From NCBI GenBank assembly GCA_002336485.1, contig DDCZ01000070.1, positions 7,511 through 71,510 of the forward strand: a stretch of DNA of 64,000 bases. The letters run 5' to 3'. Shown piece after piece: positions 44,212 to 53,671 of this stretch; the first letter of the stretch is position 1, and every line of letters begins with the position of its first letter. Source of the DNA: Flavobacteriales bacterium UBA1993 (GTDB taxonomy: Bacteria > Bacteroidota > Bacteroidia > Flavobacteriales_G > Salibacteraceae). The notes beneath the pieces are model-generated. The model was given only the letters and a program-made list of their open reading frames with translations. It made no database searches and was not told the DNA's origin. Position numbers and translations under genes: made by a program.

Positions 44212-45621
44212 CTAGAGCATCTTGAGGTAGTTGACCTCTTTCTCGGTGAGGAATCTCCATCTTCCTCGTGGCAATCCCTTTTTGCTTAACCCTGCGAATG
44301 CTGCTCGATCAAGGCGGGTTACTTCATATCCAAGTTCGCTGAACATGCGTCTTACGACACGATTTCTTCCGCTGTGAATTTCCATTCCAACTTCGTTACG
44401 AACAGAACCATCACCTGCAAATAATGCAGCATCGGCTTTTGCCACTCCGTCATCTAGTTCAACCCCAGATTCCAATTTCTTCAAATCAGCAACCGAGATA
44501 TTCTTATCCGTAATAACGTGATACACCTTTCTAACTTCGTGACTTGGATGGGTCAATTTTTTCGCCATATCACCATCGTTGGTGAGTAGCAATAATCCTG
44601 TTGTGTTTCTGTCTAATCTTCCAACAGGAAAAATGCGCTCTCGACATGCGTTTTTCACCAAGCCCATCACTGTGCTTCTTCCGCGCTCATCGCTCAATGT
44701 TGTAATGCAATCTTTCGGCTTGTTTAGCAGCAAATATCTAAGAGACTCTGCCTTCACGCGCTCGCCGGCATACTTCACTTCATCGGTAGGCTTGACCTTT
44801 GTTCCCAGCTCAGTGATTACTTCACCGTTTACCGTTACTAAGCCTTGCTCGATAAATGTATCCGCTTCTCTTCTGGAACAAACACCCGCCATAGACAAGT
44901 ACTTGTTTATTCGAATTAAATCATTTGGCTTTTGACCTCGTTGTTCGAACCCATCAAATTTCTGATCCTCTAAAAACTTAGAGTGTGATTTTTTACGATC
45001 GTCTTTACTGAACTCCTTTCGCACTGAACCTTTTCCTTTAAAAGCACCATCAGATTCCTCTTTACGAAACTTACTGAATGGTTTATCCTTGGACTTAAAT
45101 CCAGGCCGATCTTTGGACTTGAATCCTCGATCTGATTTATATCCTCCTGGTTTAGAATCAGATCTAGAGCTACGGTCAGATTTGAATCCATCAGACTTGC
45201 CCGCTGGCTTTCTTGAGCGATCTGATTTTGAATCATCTCCATCGCGTGAAATCGTGTATTTTGGTTTGTCTCGGCCGCCACGGTCCGATCCGCCTGAACC
45301 AGCTTTATAACCTGAGCCTCCTCTATCTGAGCTTCCAGAGCCTCCTTTGTATCCAGAGCCTCCACGGTCTGAACTACCTGAGCCGCCTTTATAGCCAGAA
45401 CCTCCACGGTCAGAGCTACCAGTGCCTCCCCTGTATCCAGCGCCATCTGAGTCTCGTTCTGCGCTAGATTTCCGCGGCCGGCCAGATCCTTCTTCTTTAG
45501 GACCAAATGGAAATTTCTTCTTGACTCCGTGTTTCTTCTTGTTGGTGTTACCACCTAATACGAGGTGTTCTTCCTTCTGCACTTTCTTTGCGCGCTTCTC
45601 CCAAGTACTCTTTTTAGCCAT
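44212..45621 (-). CDS. RluB/RsuA-type pseudouridine synthase with repetitive N-terminal extension
   Basis: A 469-residue protein. The C-terminal 240 residues are a complete RsuA/RluB-family rRNA pseudouridine synthase: an S4 RNA-binding domain (RINKYLSMAGVCSRREAD) and the catalytic block GRLDRNTTGLLLLTNDGD with the active-site Asp. The N-terminal 230 residues are unusual low-complexity sequence rich in Ser, Gly, Lys, Arg and Asp, including four 14-residue tandem repeats (see repeat). Such basic disordered tails occur on Bacteroidota pseudouridine synthases and probably help bind RNA. ATG 45621 is preferred to the in-frame TTG at 45642, since the -7 box at 45640-45647 spans the TTG. The likely target is 23S rRNA; the exact site is unknown. 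Confidence 0.93.
   Translation of the reverse strand: MAKKSTWEKRAKKVQKEEHLVLGGNTNKKKHGVKKKFPFGPKEEGSGRPRKSSAERDSDGAGYRGGTGSSDRGGSGYKGGSGSSDRGGSGYKGGSGSSDRGGSGYKAGSGGSDRGGRDKPKYTISRDGDDSKSDRSRKPAGKSDGFKSDRSSRSDSKPGGYKSDRGFKSKDRPGFKSKDKPFSKFRKEESDGAFKGKGSVRKEFSKDDRKKSHSKFLEDQKFDGFEQRGQKPNDLIRINKYLSMAGVCSRREADTFIEQGLVTVNGEVITELGTKVKPTDEVKYAGERVKAESLRYLLLNKPKDCITTLSDERGRSTVMGLVKNACRERIFPVGRLDRNTTGLLLLTNDGDMAKKLTHPSHEVRKVYHVITDKNISVADLKKLESGVELDDGVAKADAALFAGDGSVRNEVGMEIHSGRNRVVRRMFSELGYEVTRLDRAAFAGLSKKGLPRGRWRFLTEKEVNYLKML
45271..45438 (-). repeat. Four 42-base tandem repeats inside the pseudouridine synthase gene
   Basis: The 168 bases encode four 14-residue units of the form GYKGGSGSSDRGGS (variants GYRGGTGSSDRGGS and GYKAGSGGSDRGGR). 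The units are nearly identical at the protein level but differ at many synonymous sites, so the array is not a recent perfect duplication. It lies in the disordered N-terminal extension. The reading frame is preserved by any change in unit number, as 42 is a multiple of 3. Confidence 0.88.
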
Positions 45622-45639
45622 AGCTTCTAATTCAGCCTG

Positions 45640-45647
45640 CAAAGCTA
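45640..45647 (-). promoter_or_regulatory. -7 box for the pseudouridine synthase gene
   Basis: Minus-strand TAGCTTTG matches TAnnTTTG and ends 18 bases before the ATG at 45621, predicting a leader of about a dozen bases. Confidence 0.5.
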
Positions 45648-45688
45648 GACTATTTAAGACTTCTTACGCCTGTGTTTACATTTACAGC

Positions 45689-46624
45689 GTGCGATGCATC
45701 CTTTGTATATCAGTCCTATTCTTTTTCACTGCGCTTCAGGGCCAAAATTGGCATGAATCCGCCGATAGCTTAAATCCAAAGCGCGTCATAGCCATTGGTA
45801 TAGCCGAAGGCGGTCTTTACGCGGTATCGCTTACCGGACTGCAGTTCGCTTGGTATAGCGACTACCAGACGGGTGGATTTCACTTTTTTAATGACTGGGA
45901 TGGTTGGTATCAAATGGACAAGGTCGGGCATGCAACCACAGCCTATCAGGCGGGAGCCAACCTGTACCTCATAAATCGATGGGCCGGAATTGACAAACGA
46001 AAATCGATTTGGTGGGCCGCAGGTTTGAGCTACAGCTATCAGCTTGCCGTGGAGGTTATGGATGGTTTCTCAAGCGGTTGGGGATTCAGTAATTACGACC
46101 TACTGTTTAACACTGTTGGAACTGGGCTTTTTGTTTCGCAGCAACTTGGATGGGATGAACAACGAATACGACTCAAATACAGTTTTTGGCCCAGCGGATT
46201 AACTTCGGCGGGCGGAGCGGAAGGCCGAAGAGCCCGAAATGTTTTTGGCGAAGGCCTTTATGAACAATGGCTAAAAGACTATAACGGCCAAACCTATTGG
46301 CTTAGTTGCAACATCTGGAGTTTGACGGGCAAATCGGATCGTGTTCCGAAGTGGTTAAATGTTGCCGTAGGATATAGCGCAAACAATCTTTTGGGCAGTG
46401 AATCAAATACATGGACCGACCCAGATGATCCGCTAGCTACTATTACCAGCAATAGAATTCGAGAACGACAGTTACTGCTATCACTCGATATAGACCTTCA
46501 GCACACCAAGCTTCCAAAGGGGTTAATCTGGTTGAAGCCAATTTTTGGAGTAGTGAAGTTCCCATTCCCTGCACTTGAATGGAACAGCAATGGCGGGCTA
46601 AATGGGCACCTACTCTACTTTTAA
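45689..46624 (+). CDS. DUF2279 family exported protein
   Basis: A 311-residue protein assigned to DUF2279 (putative periplasmic lipoprotein/YfiM family) from KVGHATTAYQAGANLYLI and the AAGLSYSYQLAVEVMDGFSSGWGFS-like block, both rich in small and aromatic residues. GTG at 45689 is chosen as start: it directly gives a signal peptide (MRCILCISVLFFFTALQ, cut before Gly-Gln), whereas all earlier in-frame starts lie in the divergent pseudouridine synthase gene. The protein has no proven function. Its stop codon abuts the convergent yraN stop with no base between. Confidence 0.78.
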   Translation: MRCILCISVLFFFTALQGQNWHESADSLNPKRVIAIGIAEGGLYAVSLTGLQFAWYSDYQTGGFHFFNDWDGWYQMDKVGHATTAYQAGANLYLINRWAGIDKRKSIWWAAGLSYSYQLAVEVMDGFSSGWGFSNYDLLFNTVGTGLFVSQQLGWDEQRIRLKYSFWPSGLTSAGGAEGRRARNVFGEGLYEQWLKDYNGQTYWLSCNIWSLTGKSDRVPKWLNVAVGYSANNLLGSESNTWTDPDDPLATITSNRIRERQLLLSLDIDLQHTKLPKGLIWLKPIFGVVKFPFPALEWNSNGGLNGHLLYF

Positions 46625-46987
46625 CTACCAAGAAGGTTGAAAGGCCGACTCCATGTGATCAATCTTTTCGACTGTCTTGTTAAGGATTACGCCTATTACA
46701 TCAAAACGCGTTTCCAAATCGATATCGTGCTTGTCAATGTATGCTGCTGCTGCACGAATCAGATGTCGCTGCTTGGACTTAGATACAAACTCGTGCGGTT
46801 CACCAAAAAAATCCGAATTCCGTGTCTTCACCTCTACGATGACCAGCTCAGATCCGATTTGGGCGATGATGTCAATTTCTTCTTTTCCAAATCGCCAATT
46901 TTCTTCTAGTATAGAGTAACCAGAATTTATTAGATGCTTCTTCGCAAGAGACTCGCCCTGCATTCCTAAATCATTGTGCTCCGCCAT
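46625..46987 (-). CDS. YraN/UPF0102 family endonuclease-like protein
   Basis: A 120-residue protein of the UPF0102 family, a small restriction-endonuclease-like fold. The signature is clear: GESLAKKHLINSGYSILEEN, then EEIDIIAQIGSELVIVEVKTR, whose Asp, Glu and Lys (E-I-D..., ...V-E-V-K) match the PD-(D/E)XK nuclease core. Substrates are not established; a role in recombination or repair is only suggested. Length is normal. The gene converges on DUF2279 with no gap and follows the LD-carboxypeptidase gene at 58 bases. Confidence 0.93.
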   Translation of the reverse strand: MAEHNDLGMQGESLAKKHLINSGYSILEENWRFGKEEIDIIAQIGSELVIVEVKTRNSDFFGEPHEFVSKSKQRHLIRAAAAYIDKHDIDLETRFDVIGVILNKTVEKIDHMESAFQPSW

Positions 46988-47045
46988 TAGTTAGTCAAAC
47001 TTTGATCTCTCCAAAAACCTCGAATATGATGACAAAAGACTCGCT

Positions 47046-47942
47046 TTATTCATACGACACTATCGATTGTTCAAGATTAGAATGACGAACAATAGCACCA
47101 TGTCGAATGGACATATTCATTTTCACATGTCCAATGGGCGCATCAAATGACACAGGAAAATCATATTCAGAAACGGCGTCAAAAATTATTTCGTTCGCGT
47201 CTTTTCCAAAGGAAATTTCATTGTCTTCCATGTCGGTAAACTGACCAACAACAAGCCCTTTGAGTTTTGATAACATCTCCGCTCGTTTCAGCTGAATCAT
47301 CATTCTATCAAGATGATACAAGTTTTCGCAGAGGTCTTCTAAAAACAAGATCTTATCCGAATAGTCTATCGAACTATTGCTTCCAATAATGGAGCAAATT
47401 ACGCTGAGGTTTCCACCGACTAAGGGACCCGAATTTTCGCCTAGTCTATTTAATGGATGTGAATTCCATTTCAATGCATGTGAATTACCAAACAGCGCCT
47501 TCTTGAGCGATTCGCTTCCAGCATTTGGCGTTCCATCTTTGAAAAAAATTGGCATCGTACTATGCAATGTTTCAATCTGAAAATTCTGAAAAACGTGTCC
47601 GTGTAACGCGGTCAAATCGCTAAACCCACAAAGCCATTTTGGATTTTTTTGGAAGCTCTCCCAATCAATTTCATCCAAAATGCGTGCAGTACCGTAGCCG
47701 CCTCTGGCAAAAATAACGGCATCAATTTCCGGATCATCAATGGCCCGCTGAAGGTCTTGACGACGCTGAATGTCTGTACCCGAAAACTGGTTATATGCCG
47801 AGTATAGGTTAGATCCGGGAATCACTTTAAGTCCCCAAGACTCGACTTCGCGTATTGCGCCATCAAGCGCTCCAATATCAATTCGTTTGGCTGTGGCAAT
47901 CAGCGCCACCTTATCTCCAACTTTGAGGTAATTCGGTGTCAT
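47046..47942 (-). CDS. S66-family LD-carboxypeptidase (MccF/LdcA-like)
   Basis: A 298-residue serine peptidase of family S66, which trims the terminal D-alanine from tetrapeptides during peptidoglycan recycling. The catalytic serine lies in LCGFSDLTALH (after FARGGYGTARIL), the glutamate in ILFLEDLCENLYHLDRMM, and the histidine in PIGHVKMN, giving the Ser-Glu-His triad. The relative MccF cleaves microcin C7, so the substrate is not certain. There is no signal peptide, as expected for a cytoplasmic recycling enzyme. ATG 47942 is chosen over an adjacent TTG at 47945. Confidence 0.93.
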   Translation of the reverse strand: MTPNYLKVGDKVALIATAKRIDIGALDGAIREVESWGLKVIPGSNLYSAYNQFSGTDIQRRQDLQRAIDDPEIDAVIFARGGYGTARILDEIDWESFQKNPKWLCGFSDLTALHGHVFQNFQIETLHSTMPIFFKDGTPNAGSESLKKALFGNSHALKWNSHPLNRLGENSGPLVGGNLSVICSIIGSNSSIDYSDKILFLEDLCENLYHLDRMMIQLKRAEMLSKLKGLVVGQFTDMEDNEISFGKDANEIIFDAVSEYDFPVSFDAPIGHVKMNMSIRHGAIVRHSNLEQSIVSYE

Positions 47943-47961
47943 CAAGGCACTAAGGTATTAC

Positions 47962-47969
47962 TACTTTTG
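47962..47969 (+). promoter_or_regulatory. Candidate -7 box for metG
   Basis: TACTTTTG matches TAnnTTTG and lies 62 bases upstream of the metG ATG, giving a leader of roughly 55 bases. No -33 TTG is evident. No T-box or riboswitch structure is visible in this leader. Confidence 0.4.
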
Positions 47970-48031
47970 AGGCTCCGAATTGAATTGATTCACGAATCAT
48001 ACACGAGGGCGCATTAATAACAAATTAGTTC

Positions 48032-50077
48032 ATGGCTAAACGTCACTTAATTACTTCAGCTCTACCCTACGCAAATGGCCCATTACACATTGGGCATATT
48101 GCAGGCGCATACCTTCCCGCTGATATATATACCCGATTCTTAAGAGGAAAAGTTGGACATGAAAATGTGCTTCACGTTTGTGGATCAGACGAGCATGGCG
48201 CTGCCATTAGCATGAAGGCCATTAAGGAAGATTCGACTCCAAAAGAAATTGTAGATCGCTTTCATGGAATCAACGCAGCGGCGTTTGAAAACTTTGGAAT
48301 TGACTTTGACATTTACCACCGAACGTCATCAGCGCTTCATCATGAAACCGCACAGGAATTTTTCCTAACCCTTTATAAGAAAGGCGTTTTCAAGAAAGTC
48401 GAAAACGACCAAATGTTTGACCCGGAGGCCAAACAATTTCTTGCAGATCGATTCATCATTGGTACGTGCCCTAATTGCCAAAGCGATCGGGCATATGGTG
48501 ATCAGTGTGAGAATTGCGGAAAGACATTAAGTCCGACTGAATTAATTAATCCACGGTCAACCTTAAGTGGCGCACAGCCTGAATTAAAAAAGACATGGCA
48601 TTTCTATCTGCCAATGGGCGATCATTCTGAATGGATTGACGCCTTTATTCGAGATGGCAAGCTGAATGGCGAAGCACATCATAACGCAGCAGAATGGAGA
48701 AAGCAAGTTGTGGGTCAATGCCTGAGCTGGATCGAAGGTGGTCTTGGAGATCGAGCAATGACAAGAGATTTGGACTGGGGAGTTCCTGTACCAATCGAGG
48801 GTGTTGATGGAAAGGTCCTCTATGTATGGTTAGACGCACCTATTGGATACATTTCAGCTACGAAGCAGTGGGCGAAAGGCCAGGGAAATGGGGCTGACTG
48901 GAAACGCTGGTGGCAAGATACTGATACGGAGATGGTGCATTTTATCGGGAAGGACAATATTGTTTTTCACTGCATCATATTCCCCATCATCCTAAAAGAG
49001 CATGGCGGATTTAATCTTCCGACGAATGTTCCAGCAAACGAATTCCTGAATCTCGAAGGCGACAAAATCTCGACATCAAGAAACCATGCAGTCTGGCTTC
49101 ATGAATATCTAGAAGATTTTCCGGGTCGACGTGATGAGCTTCGATATGTTCTTACGTCCATTGCACCTGAAACCAAGGACAGTGAATTCACATGGAAAGA
49201 CTATCAGGCTCGGGTCAACAATGAGCTCGTTTCCATCCTAGGAAACTTCGTGAATCGGGTAGTTGTACTCACAAACAAATACTATGATGGCGTAGTTCCG
49301 TTTCAATCTGATCCATCAAGTCAAATCAGTGACGAATGTTTGGAACACATTGAAACGCGCGATGCTGCCATTGCTGCATACAAATTTCGCGACGGACTAT
49401 CAGCCGCTATGAATATTGCTCGATTTGGCAATAAATACCTCGCTGATCTTGAACCATGGAAACTTCAAAAAACCGATCCCGATCAAGTCAAGGAAATCAT
49501 GTTTAACGCGCTCAACATTTGCGCGTATTTAGCGGAAGCAATAGATCCATTCCTTCCTGATACATCTGGGAAGATTCGCACGCTCTTAGGGATTGACAAA
49601 GTATTTAATGGATTTCTCGAGGGCCACGAAATAAGCCCCGCTGAATTATTATTCGCGAAAATTGAAGATGCCGAAATTGAAGCGCAAATTGAAAAGCTTT
49701 CGGCTAGCAAGCCAACTGAAACCCCATCAACAAATACACGCCCTTATAAGATGAATATTTCCTTTGACGACTTCACCAAAATGGACATCCGCGTTGGAAC
49801 CATACTAAGCGCTCAAAAAGTTGAAAAGGCAGATAAGCTGCTACAAATGCAAGTGGACCTTGGCGGCGAGACCCGAACTATTGTTTCTGGTATAGCACAG
49901 CACTACGAGCCAGAGGCTGTGATTGGAAAGCAGGTTTCCGTTTTATGCAATCTTGAGCCCCGAAAAATCAGAGGCGTCGAAAGCCAAGGTATGATCCTGA
50001 TGGCCGAAAATTCATCGTCGGAACTTGTATTCGTAAGTCCTGAATCTGAGTTTGAATCAGGCACAGAGATTCGCTGA
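48032..50077 (+). CDS. metG: Methionyl-tRNA synthetase
   Basis: A 681-residue class I synthetase charging tRNA-Met. The HIGH motif appears as PYANGPLHIGHIAGAY near residue 12-27; the zinc knuckle is CPNCQSDRAYGDQCENCGK; the KMSKS loop is GDKISTSRN, a common Bacteroidota variant. The C-terminal 110 residues are a tRNA-binding OB fold (FTKMDIRVGTILSAQKVEKA). Length and the two-cysteine-pair zinc knuckle fit the E. coli-type MetG. It stands alone, downstream of a divergent LD-carboxypeptidase. Confidence 0.98.
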   Translation: MAKRHLITSALPYANGPLHIGHIAGAYLPADIYTRFLRGKVGHENVLHVCGSDEHGAAISMKAIKEDSTPKEIVDRFHGINAAAFENFGIDFDIYHRTSSALHHETAQEFFLTLYKKGVFKKVENDQMFDPEAKQFLADRFIIGTCPNCQSDRAYGDQCENCGKTLSPTELINPRSTLSGAQPELKKTWHFYLPMGDHSEWIDAFIRDGKLNGEAHHNAAEWRKQVVGQCLSWIEGGLGDRAMTRDLDWGVPVPIEGVDGKVLYVWLDAPIGYISATKQWAKGQGNGADWKRWWQDTDTEMVHFIGKDNIVFHCIIFPIILKEHGGFNLPTNVPANEFLNLEGDKISTSRNHAVWLHEYLEDFPGRRDELRYVLTSIAPETKDSEFTWKDYQARVNNELVSILGNFVNRVVVLTNKYYDGVVPFQSDPSSQISDECLEHIETRDAAIAAYKFRDGLSAAMNIARFGNKYLADLEPWKLQKTDPDQVKEIMFNALNICAYLAEAIDPFLPDTSGKIRTLLGIDKVFNGFLEGHEISPAELLFAKIEDAEIEAQIEKLSASKPTETPSTNTRPYKMNISFDDFTKMDIRVGTILSAQKVEKADKLLQMQVDLGGETRTIVSGIAQHYEPEAVIGKQVSVLCNLEPRKIRGVESQGMILMAENSSSELVFVSPESEFESGTEIR

Positions 50078-50105
50078 AACGATTAATCATACCAATCGAG
50101 TGACG

Positions 50106-50113
50106 TACATTTG
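50106..50113 (+). promoter_or_regulatory. -7 box for the PNGase-like gene
   Basis: TACATTTG, identical to the box before the thioredoxin gene at 13130, ends 18 bases before the ATG at 50132. The TTG at 50111 that could open a longer reading frame is part of this box, which argues against it as start. Confidence 0.5.
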
Positions 50114-50131
50114 TCGGATATCAAAATCCGT

Positions 50132-53100
50132 ATGAAAGCTACCTCACTCCTCCTTCTTTTTGTTTTTTCCACGTGCGTTTCCCTTGTGGGTTACAGCCAG
50201 GACACCACCTTCGTTCAAACCTTCACTTTTGATGATATAACGAAGCGGCGCGATATGTTCAACTTTCCTGCTCCGAACGAATCGTATAGAAAAGTATTGA
50301 TGTACAAGACACTAAAGTGTGACCCCGCAACAACACAAGATCAATTTCAGTGTGGCGAATGGGATTATTTGACCTATACCTTTCTTTATGACCATACCGG
50401 AGAAATGGACTCAACTGAATCCACGCATTCAAGATTTCTCGGTGGCGGATATGACTTCGATACGGTCCGAACGCACAACACTCCAATGTATGACGCCCAT
50501 AGATGGTTTCAAACGTCAAGGGTAATTGACAGTGTTATTACCGATAGTACATACGCTGTATTTGGTGGCTCAGCCACGTCAACAAATGCACTGGCGTCCG
50601 ATTCAAAGTCATCTCGATTTCAGTTTATCATTGAGGCAGCAGAGCTTACTGCAGCCGGTCTTAGCGCGGACACGATCGACAAGCTTTCGTTGGACATCAC
50701 TCAATTAGGATCAGCATTAAAGCACTTCACCATTCGAATGCGAAACCACACTTCGAACACACTAGATCAAATGGAATCTCAAGGGATGACGAAGGTCTAC
50801 GAAGCAAACAATCCGATCAGTGCAACAGGCGTTCAGGCCTTTACGCTTTGGGAAACATTTGCATGGGATGGCACGTCAAACGTGTTGGTAGAATTAAGCT
50901 TCACAAATGATGATGCTGGCACAGCGCATGCAGTTTCGGCGTCAAACGAAGTTGATACCATTGGATTCTACAGCAATGGTTCAGATGGATACGTTGTATT
51001 CGAGGAAGACAGAAATAGAATTGAAATTCCGCTTAGTTCGTATGATTTTGGAGATGAAATCACGATAAGCTTTTGGATGAACGGAGACGCCAACATTCTC
51101 CCGGTAAACACATCCATTTTCGAAGGAATTGATTTCAATAATGTTCGCGCTTTGAATGCGCACTTGCCGTGGAGCAACGGATCTGCGTATTGGGATGCTG
51201 GAAGTGGTGCCGGTTACGACCGCATCAATAAAGCCGCAAACGCAAGCGATTACGAAGGTCAATGGAATCATTGGGCGTTCACTAAAAACGCGGGCACAGG
51301 TCAGATGGCCATTTATCTAAACGGAGTGTTGTGGCAGTCAGGCACGGATAAAAACCGAACGATAGGCGTTATAAAACAACTGATCATCGGAAGCGCCACC
51401 AATGGAAACCCTTGGTACGGAAAGGTGGATGAGTTTAGAGTTTGGAAGAAAGAATTGGATGGAGCCACCATCAGCAATTGGATGTACAGAGATGTAACAG
51501 CGTCGCATGCCAACTACAATGACATGGCCGTTTACCTAAAGTTTGACGATGGTTATTCACTAACAAACTCAGCTCCTTCTTCGCTCGTAGCATATTGGCA
51601 TGGTGCACCACGTGTCTCGACATATGCGGGAACTGAAATTTTCAAAAACGGATCAAAGACAACCGTGGTTCCTAACGTTTGGTTGTCGCAAGGAGAATAT
51701 ACTGACAACGTGATCACTGACACCCTTTTCGACACAGTTCTTCAAAAGCCATTTTCGGTTGTTGAATATGCAGTAAGTGGAAACCATGTGGAAGCAGTTA
51801 ACGGAACATATGCTAGCCCAGAAGGATACAGTTACGTTTACAATCAAAACGGAAATGCCATTGACTCAACATACTACGCCGGCACTACTATTTGGATCAA
51901 TGAAGAGCTCACCTTCTTCTATCCACCATACGATGTGGTTGATCGCTATGAGATTGGTCGATTCATCACACCTTACGGCATCGGCTTAACCTTAGGCCCA
52001 AAAGGATTTACTTGGATTTATGACGTCACGGACTACGCTCACCTTCTTCGAGATTCGGTTGATCTTTCATCTGGAAACCAACAAGAGCTTCTTGATTTGA
52101 AATTCGCATTTATTGATGGAACACCTCCAGCAAACGTAGTTGAGCTTACGCGACCTTGGGGACAGTCAGGTTCAAAAAGATATAGTGCACTTGACGATGA
52201 CGATGCCTTGGCTCCAACAACCATAGACATTCATCCGAGCGCCAAAAGACAAAAGGTTATTGCTCGTTTAACTGGACATGGGCACAACAGCAACACTGGA
52301 AATTACCCACACTGCTGTGAGTGGAAAGACAATACACACTCATTATACGTGGACGGATTCAAAGCCTCGGATTGGCATATCTGGCAAACGCACGAATGCG
52401 CATTGAACCCAGTTTATCCGCAAGGTGGAACATGGCCTGGAGCGCGTGAAGGCTGGTGCCCTGGAGACCTAGTAAAGGACTTTGAATACGACATCTCATC
52501 CATGGTTTCTGGAAGTGACTATGAGTTAGACTACCGAATTACTCCCGTACCATCAAACAATGCTGGAATGGGCAACGGGAACTACGTAGTTGCTATGCAC
52601 GTGATTCAATATGATGAACCTGCACATGCGCTCGATGCAGAAGTTTACGATGTTATTTCGCCTTCTAAAAGAGGGTATTATTCACGAAAGAACCCGGTAT
52701 GTTACGCGCCGAAGATCGTTCTTCGAAACAATGGATCGACGACAATGACGAGCGCTACGATTAGCTATCAAGTTCAAGGTGGTATTCCAAAAACATACGA
52801 ATGGACCGGAAGCCTTGGTTTCTTAGAAAAAGAAGAAGTGGAACTTCCATTTCAGGATGGTGCATTCTATATGGGCGATGGCTCAAATAAGTTTACCGCC
52901 ACGGTTAGCGCGCCAAACGGATCTACAGATGGATACAGCGCCAACGATGCGTTCACATCCAATTTTGATCTTCCAGAATTGTATGAAGGAGAGATTATCA
53001 TCCAATTCAAGACAAACGCTAATCCGAGTGAAAACAGCTTGATTTTATACAATGCCCAAAACACACCGATCCTGATTAAAAACGGATCGGCGCTCACGGC

Positions 53101-53671
53101 TAACACGCTTTATTGGGACACATTGAGTTTGGATACAGGATGCTATAGATTAGAGGTAACCGATAACCAAGATGACGGGCTCTCCTACTGGGCAAACCCG
53201 AACCAAGGTTCGGGTTATTTAAGAATCTGGAACGACGGCGGCATTGCTGAATCGTTTGAAAGTGAATTCGGAAATAAGATTGAGTTTGCATTCGCCATCG
53301 ATGCGATGACGATTGACACGATCGTAACCGTGGTGAATGACGAGGAAGTTTACGTTATCGGAGGAGACACCTTGGTACTGATTAATGGCACATTCTACCC
53401 GCTAACCACAGAAGAACTTGATGGGCCGACTCAATTTGGCATTTATCCTAACCCGAATGCAGGTAGCTTCTACGTGGAGTTGCTTCAATACGCGGGAGTC
53501 GCTGAAATGGAAGTGTACTCACTTTCTGGCCAGCGCGTATATAAAGAACAGATTGTTTCGGGTGGAGACTTCGCTAAGAAGTTTAACCTGAAATTAAGCT
53601 CGGGAGTTTACATCGTGAAGTTGAAAGGAGAAGGATTGAATGAGGTGCGGAAGATCGTTGTAGAACGGTAA
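50132..53671 (+). CDS. PNGase F-related secreted protein with LamG-like insertion and T9SS sorting domain
   Basis: A 1179-residue exported protein. After a signal peptide (MKATSLLLLFVFSTCVSLVGYSQ) comes a PNGase F-related N-terminal domain with KVLMYKTLKCD and QFQCGEWDYLTY. A LamG/concanavalin-like domain follows at about residues 276-460 (ITISFWMNGD, then WNHWAFTKNAGTGQMAIYLNG and KVDEFRVWKKEL). A second PNGase-type beta domain covers about 590-840, with RYEIGRFITPYGIGLTLG, RLTGHGHNSNTG, CALNPVYPQGGTWPGA and GWCPGD. The C-terminus (about 1100-1179) is a T9SS type A sorting domain beginning FGIYPNPNAGSFYVEL. PNGase F removes N-glycans from glycoproteins; whether this relative keeps that activity cannot be told, as I cannot place its catalytic acids. 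It is probably secreted through SprA. Confidence 0.85.
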   Translation: MKATSLLLLFVFSTCVSLVGYSQDTTFVQTFTFDDITKRRDMFNFPAPNESYRKVLMYKTLKCDPATTQDQFQCGEWDYLTYTFLYDHTGEMDSTESTHSRFLGGGYDFDTVRTHNTPMYDAHRWFQTSRVIDSVITDSTYAVFGGSATSTNALASDSKSSRFQFIIEAAELTAAGLSADTIDKLSLDITQLGSALKHFTIRMRNHTSNTLDQMESQGMTKVYEANNPISATGVQAFTLWETFAWDGTSNVLVELSFTNDDAGTAHAVSASNEVDTIGFYSNGSDGYVVFEEDRNRIEIPLSSYDFGDEITISFWMNGDANILPVNTSIFEGIDFNNVRALNAHLPWSNGSAYWDAGSGAGYDRINKAANASDYEGQWNHWAFTKNAGTGQMAIYLNGVLWQSGTDKNRTIGVIKQLIIGSATNGNPWYGKVDEFRVWKKELDGATISNWMYRDVTASHANYNDMAVYLKFDDGYSLTNSAPSSLVAYWHGAPRVSTYAGTEIFKNGSKTTVVPNVWLSQGEYTDNVITDTLFDTVLQKPFSVVEYAVSGNHVEAVNGTYASPEGYSYVYNQNGNAIDSTYYAGTTIWINEELTFFYPPYDVVDRYEIGRFITPYGIGLTLGPKGFTWIYDVTDYAHLLRDSVDLSSGNQQELLDLKFAFIDGTPPANVVELTRPWGQSGSKRYSALDDDDALAPTTIDIHPSAKRQKVIARLTGHGHNSNTGNYPHCCEWKDNTHSLYVDGFKASDWHIWQTHECALNPVYPQGGTWPGAREGWCPGDLVKDFEYDISSMVSGSDYELDYRITPVPSNNAGMGNGNYVVAMHVIQYDEPAHALDAEVYDVISPSKRGYYSRKNPVCYAPKIVLRNNGSTTMTSATISYQVQGGIPKTYEWTGSLGFLEKEEVELPFQDGAFYMGDGSNKFTATVSAPNGSTDGYSANDAFTSNFDLPELYEGEIIIQFKTNANPSENSLILYNAQNTPILIKNGSALTANTLYWDTLSLDTGCYRLEVTDNQDDGLSYWANPNQGSGYLRIWNDGGIAESFESEFGNKIEFAFAIDAMTIDTIVTVVNDEEVYVIGGDTLVLINGTFYPLTTEELDGPTQFGIYPNPNAGSFYVELLQYAGVAEMEVYSLSGQRVYKEQIVSGGDFAKKFNLKLSSGVYIVKLKGEGLNEVRKIVVER

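Noticed and set aside
45422..45688. N-terminal extension of the DUF2279 protein
   Set aside because: It is antisense to the repeat region of the pseudouridine synthase gene; the GTG at 45689 gives a clean signal peptide.
47943..48031. T-box or SAM-type riboswitch before metG
   Set aside because: No specifier hairpin, antiterminator or terminator could be drawn in the 86-base leader region.
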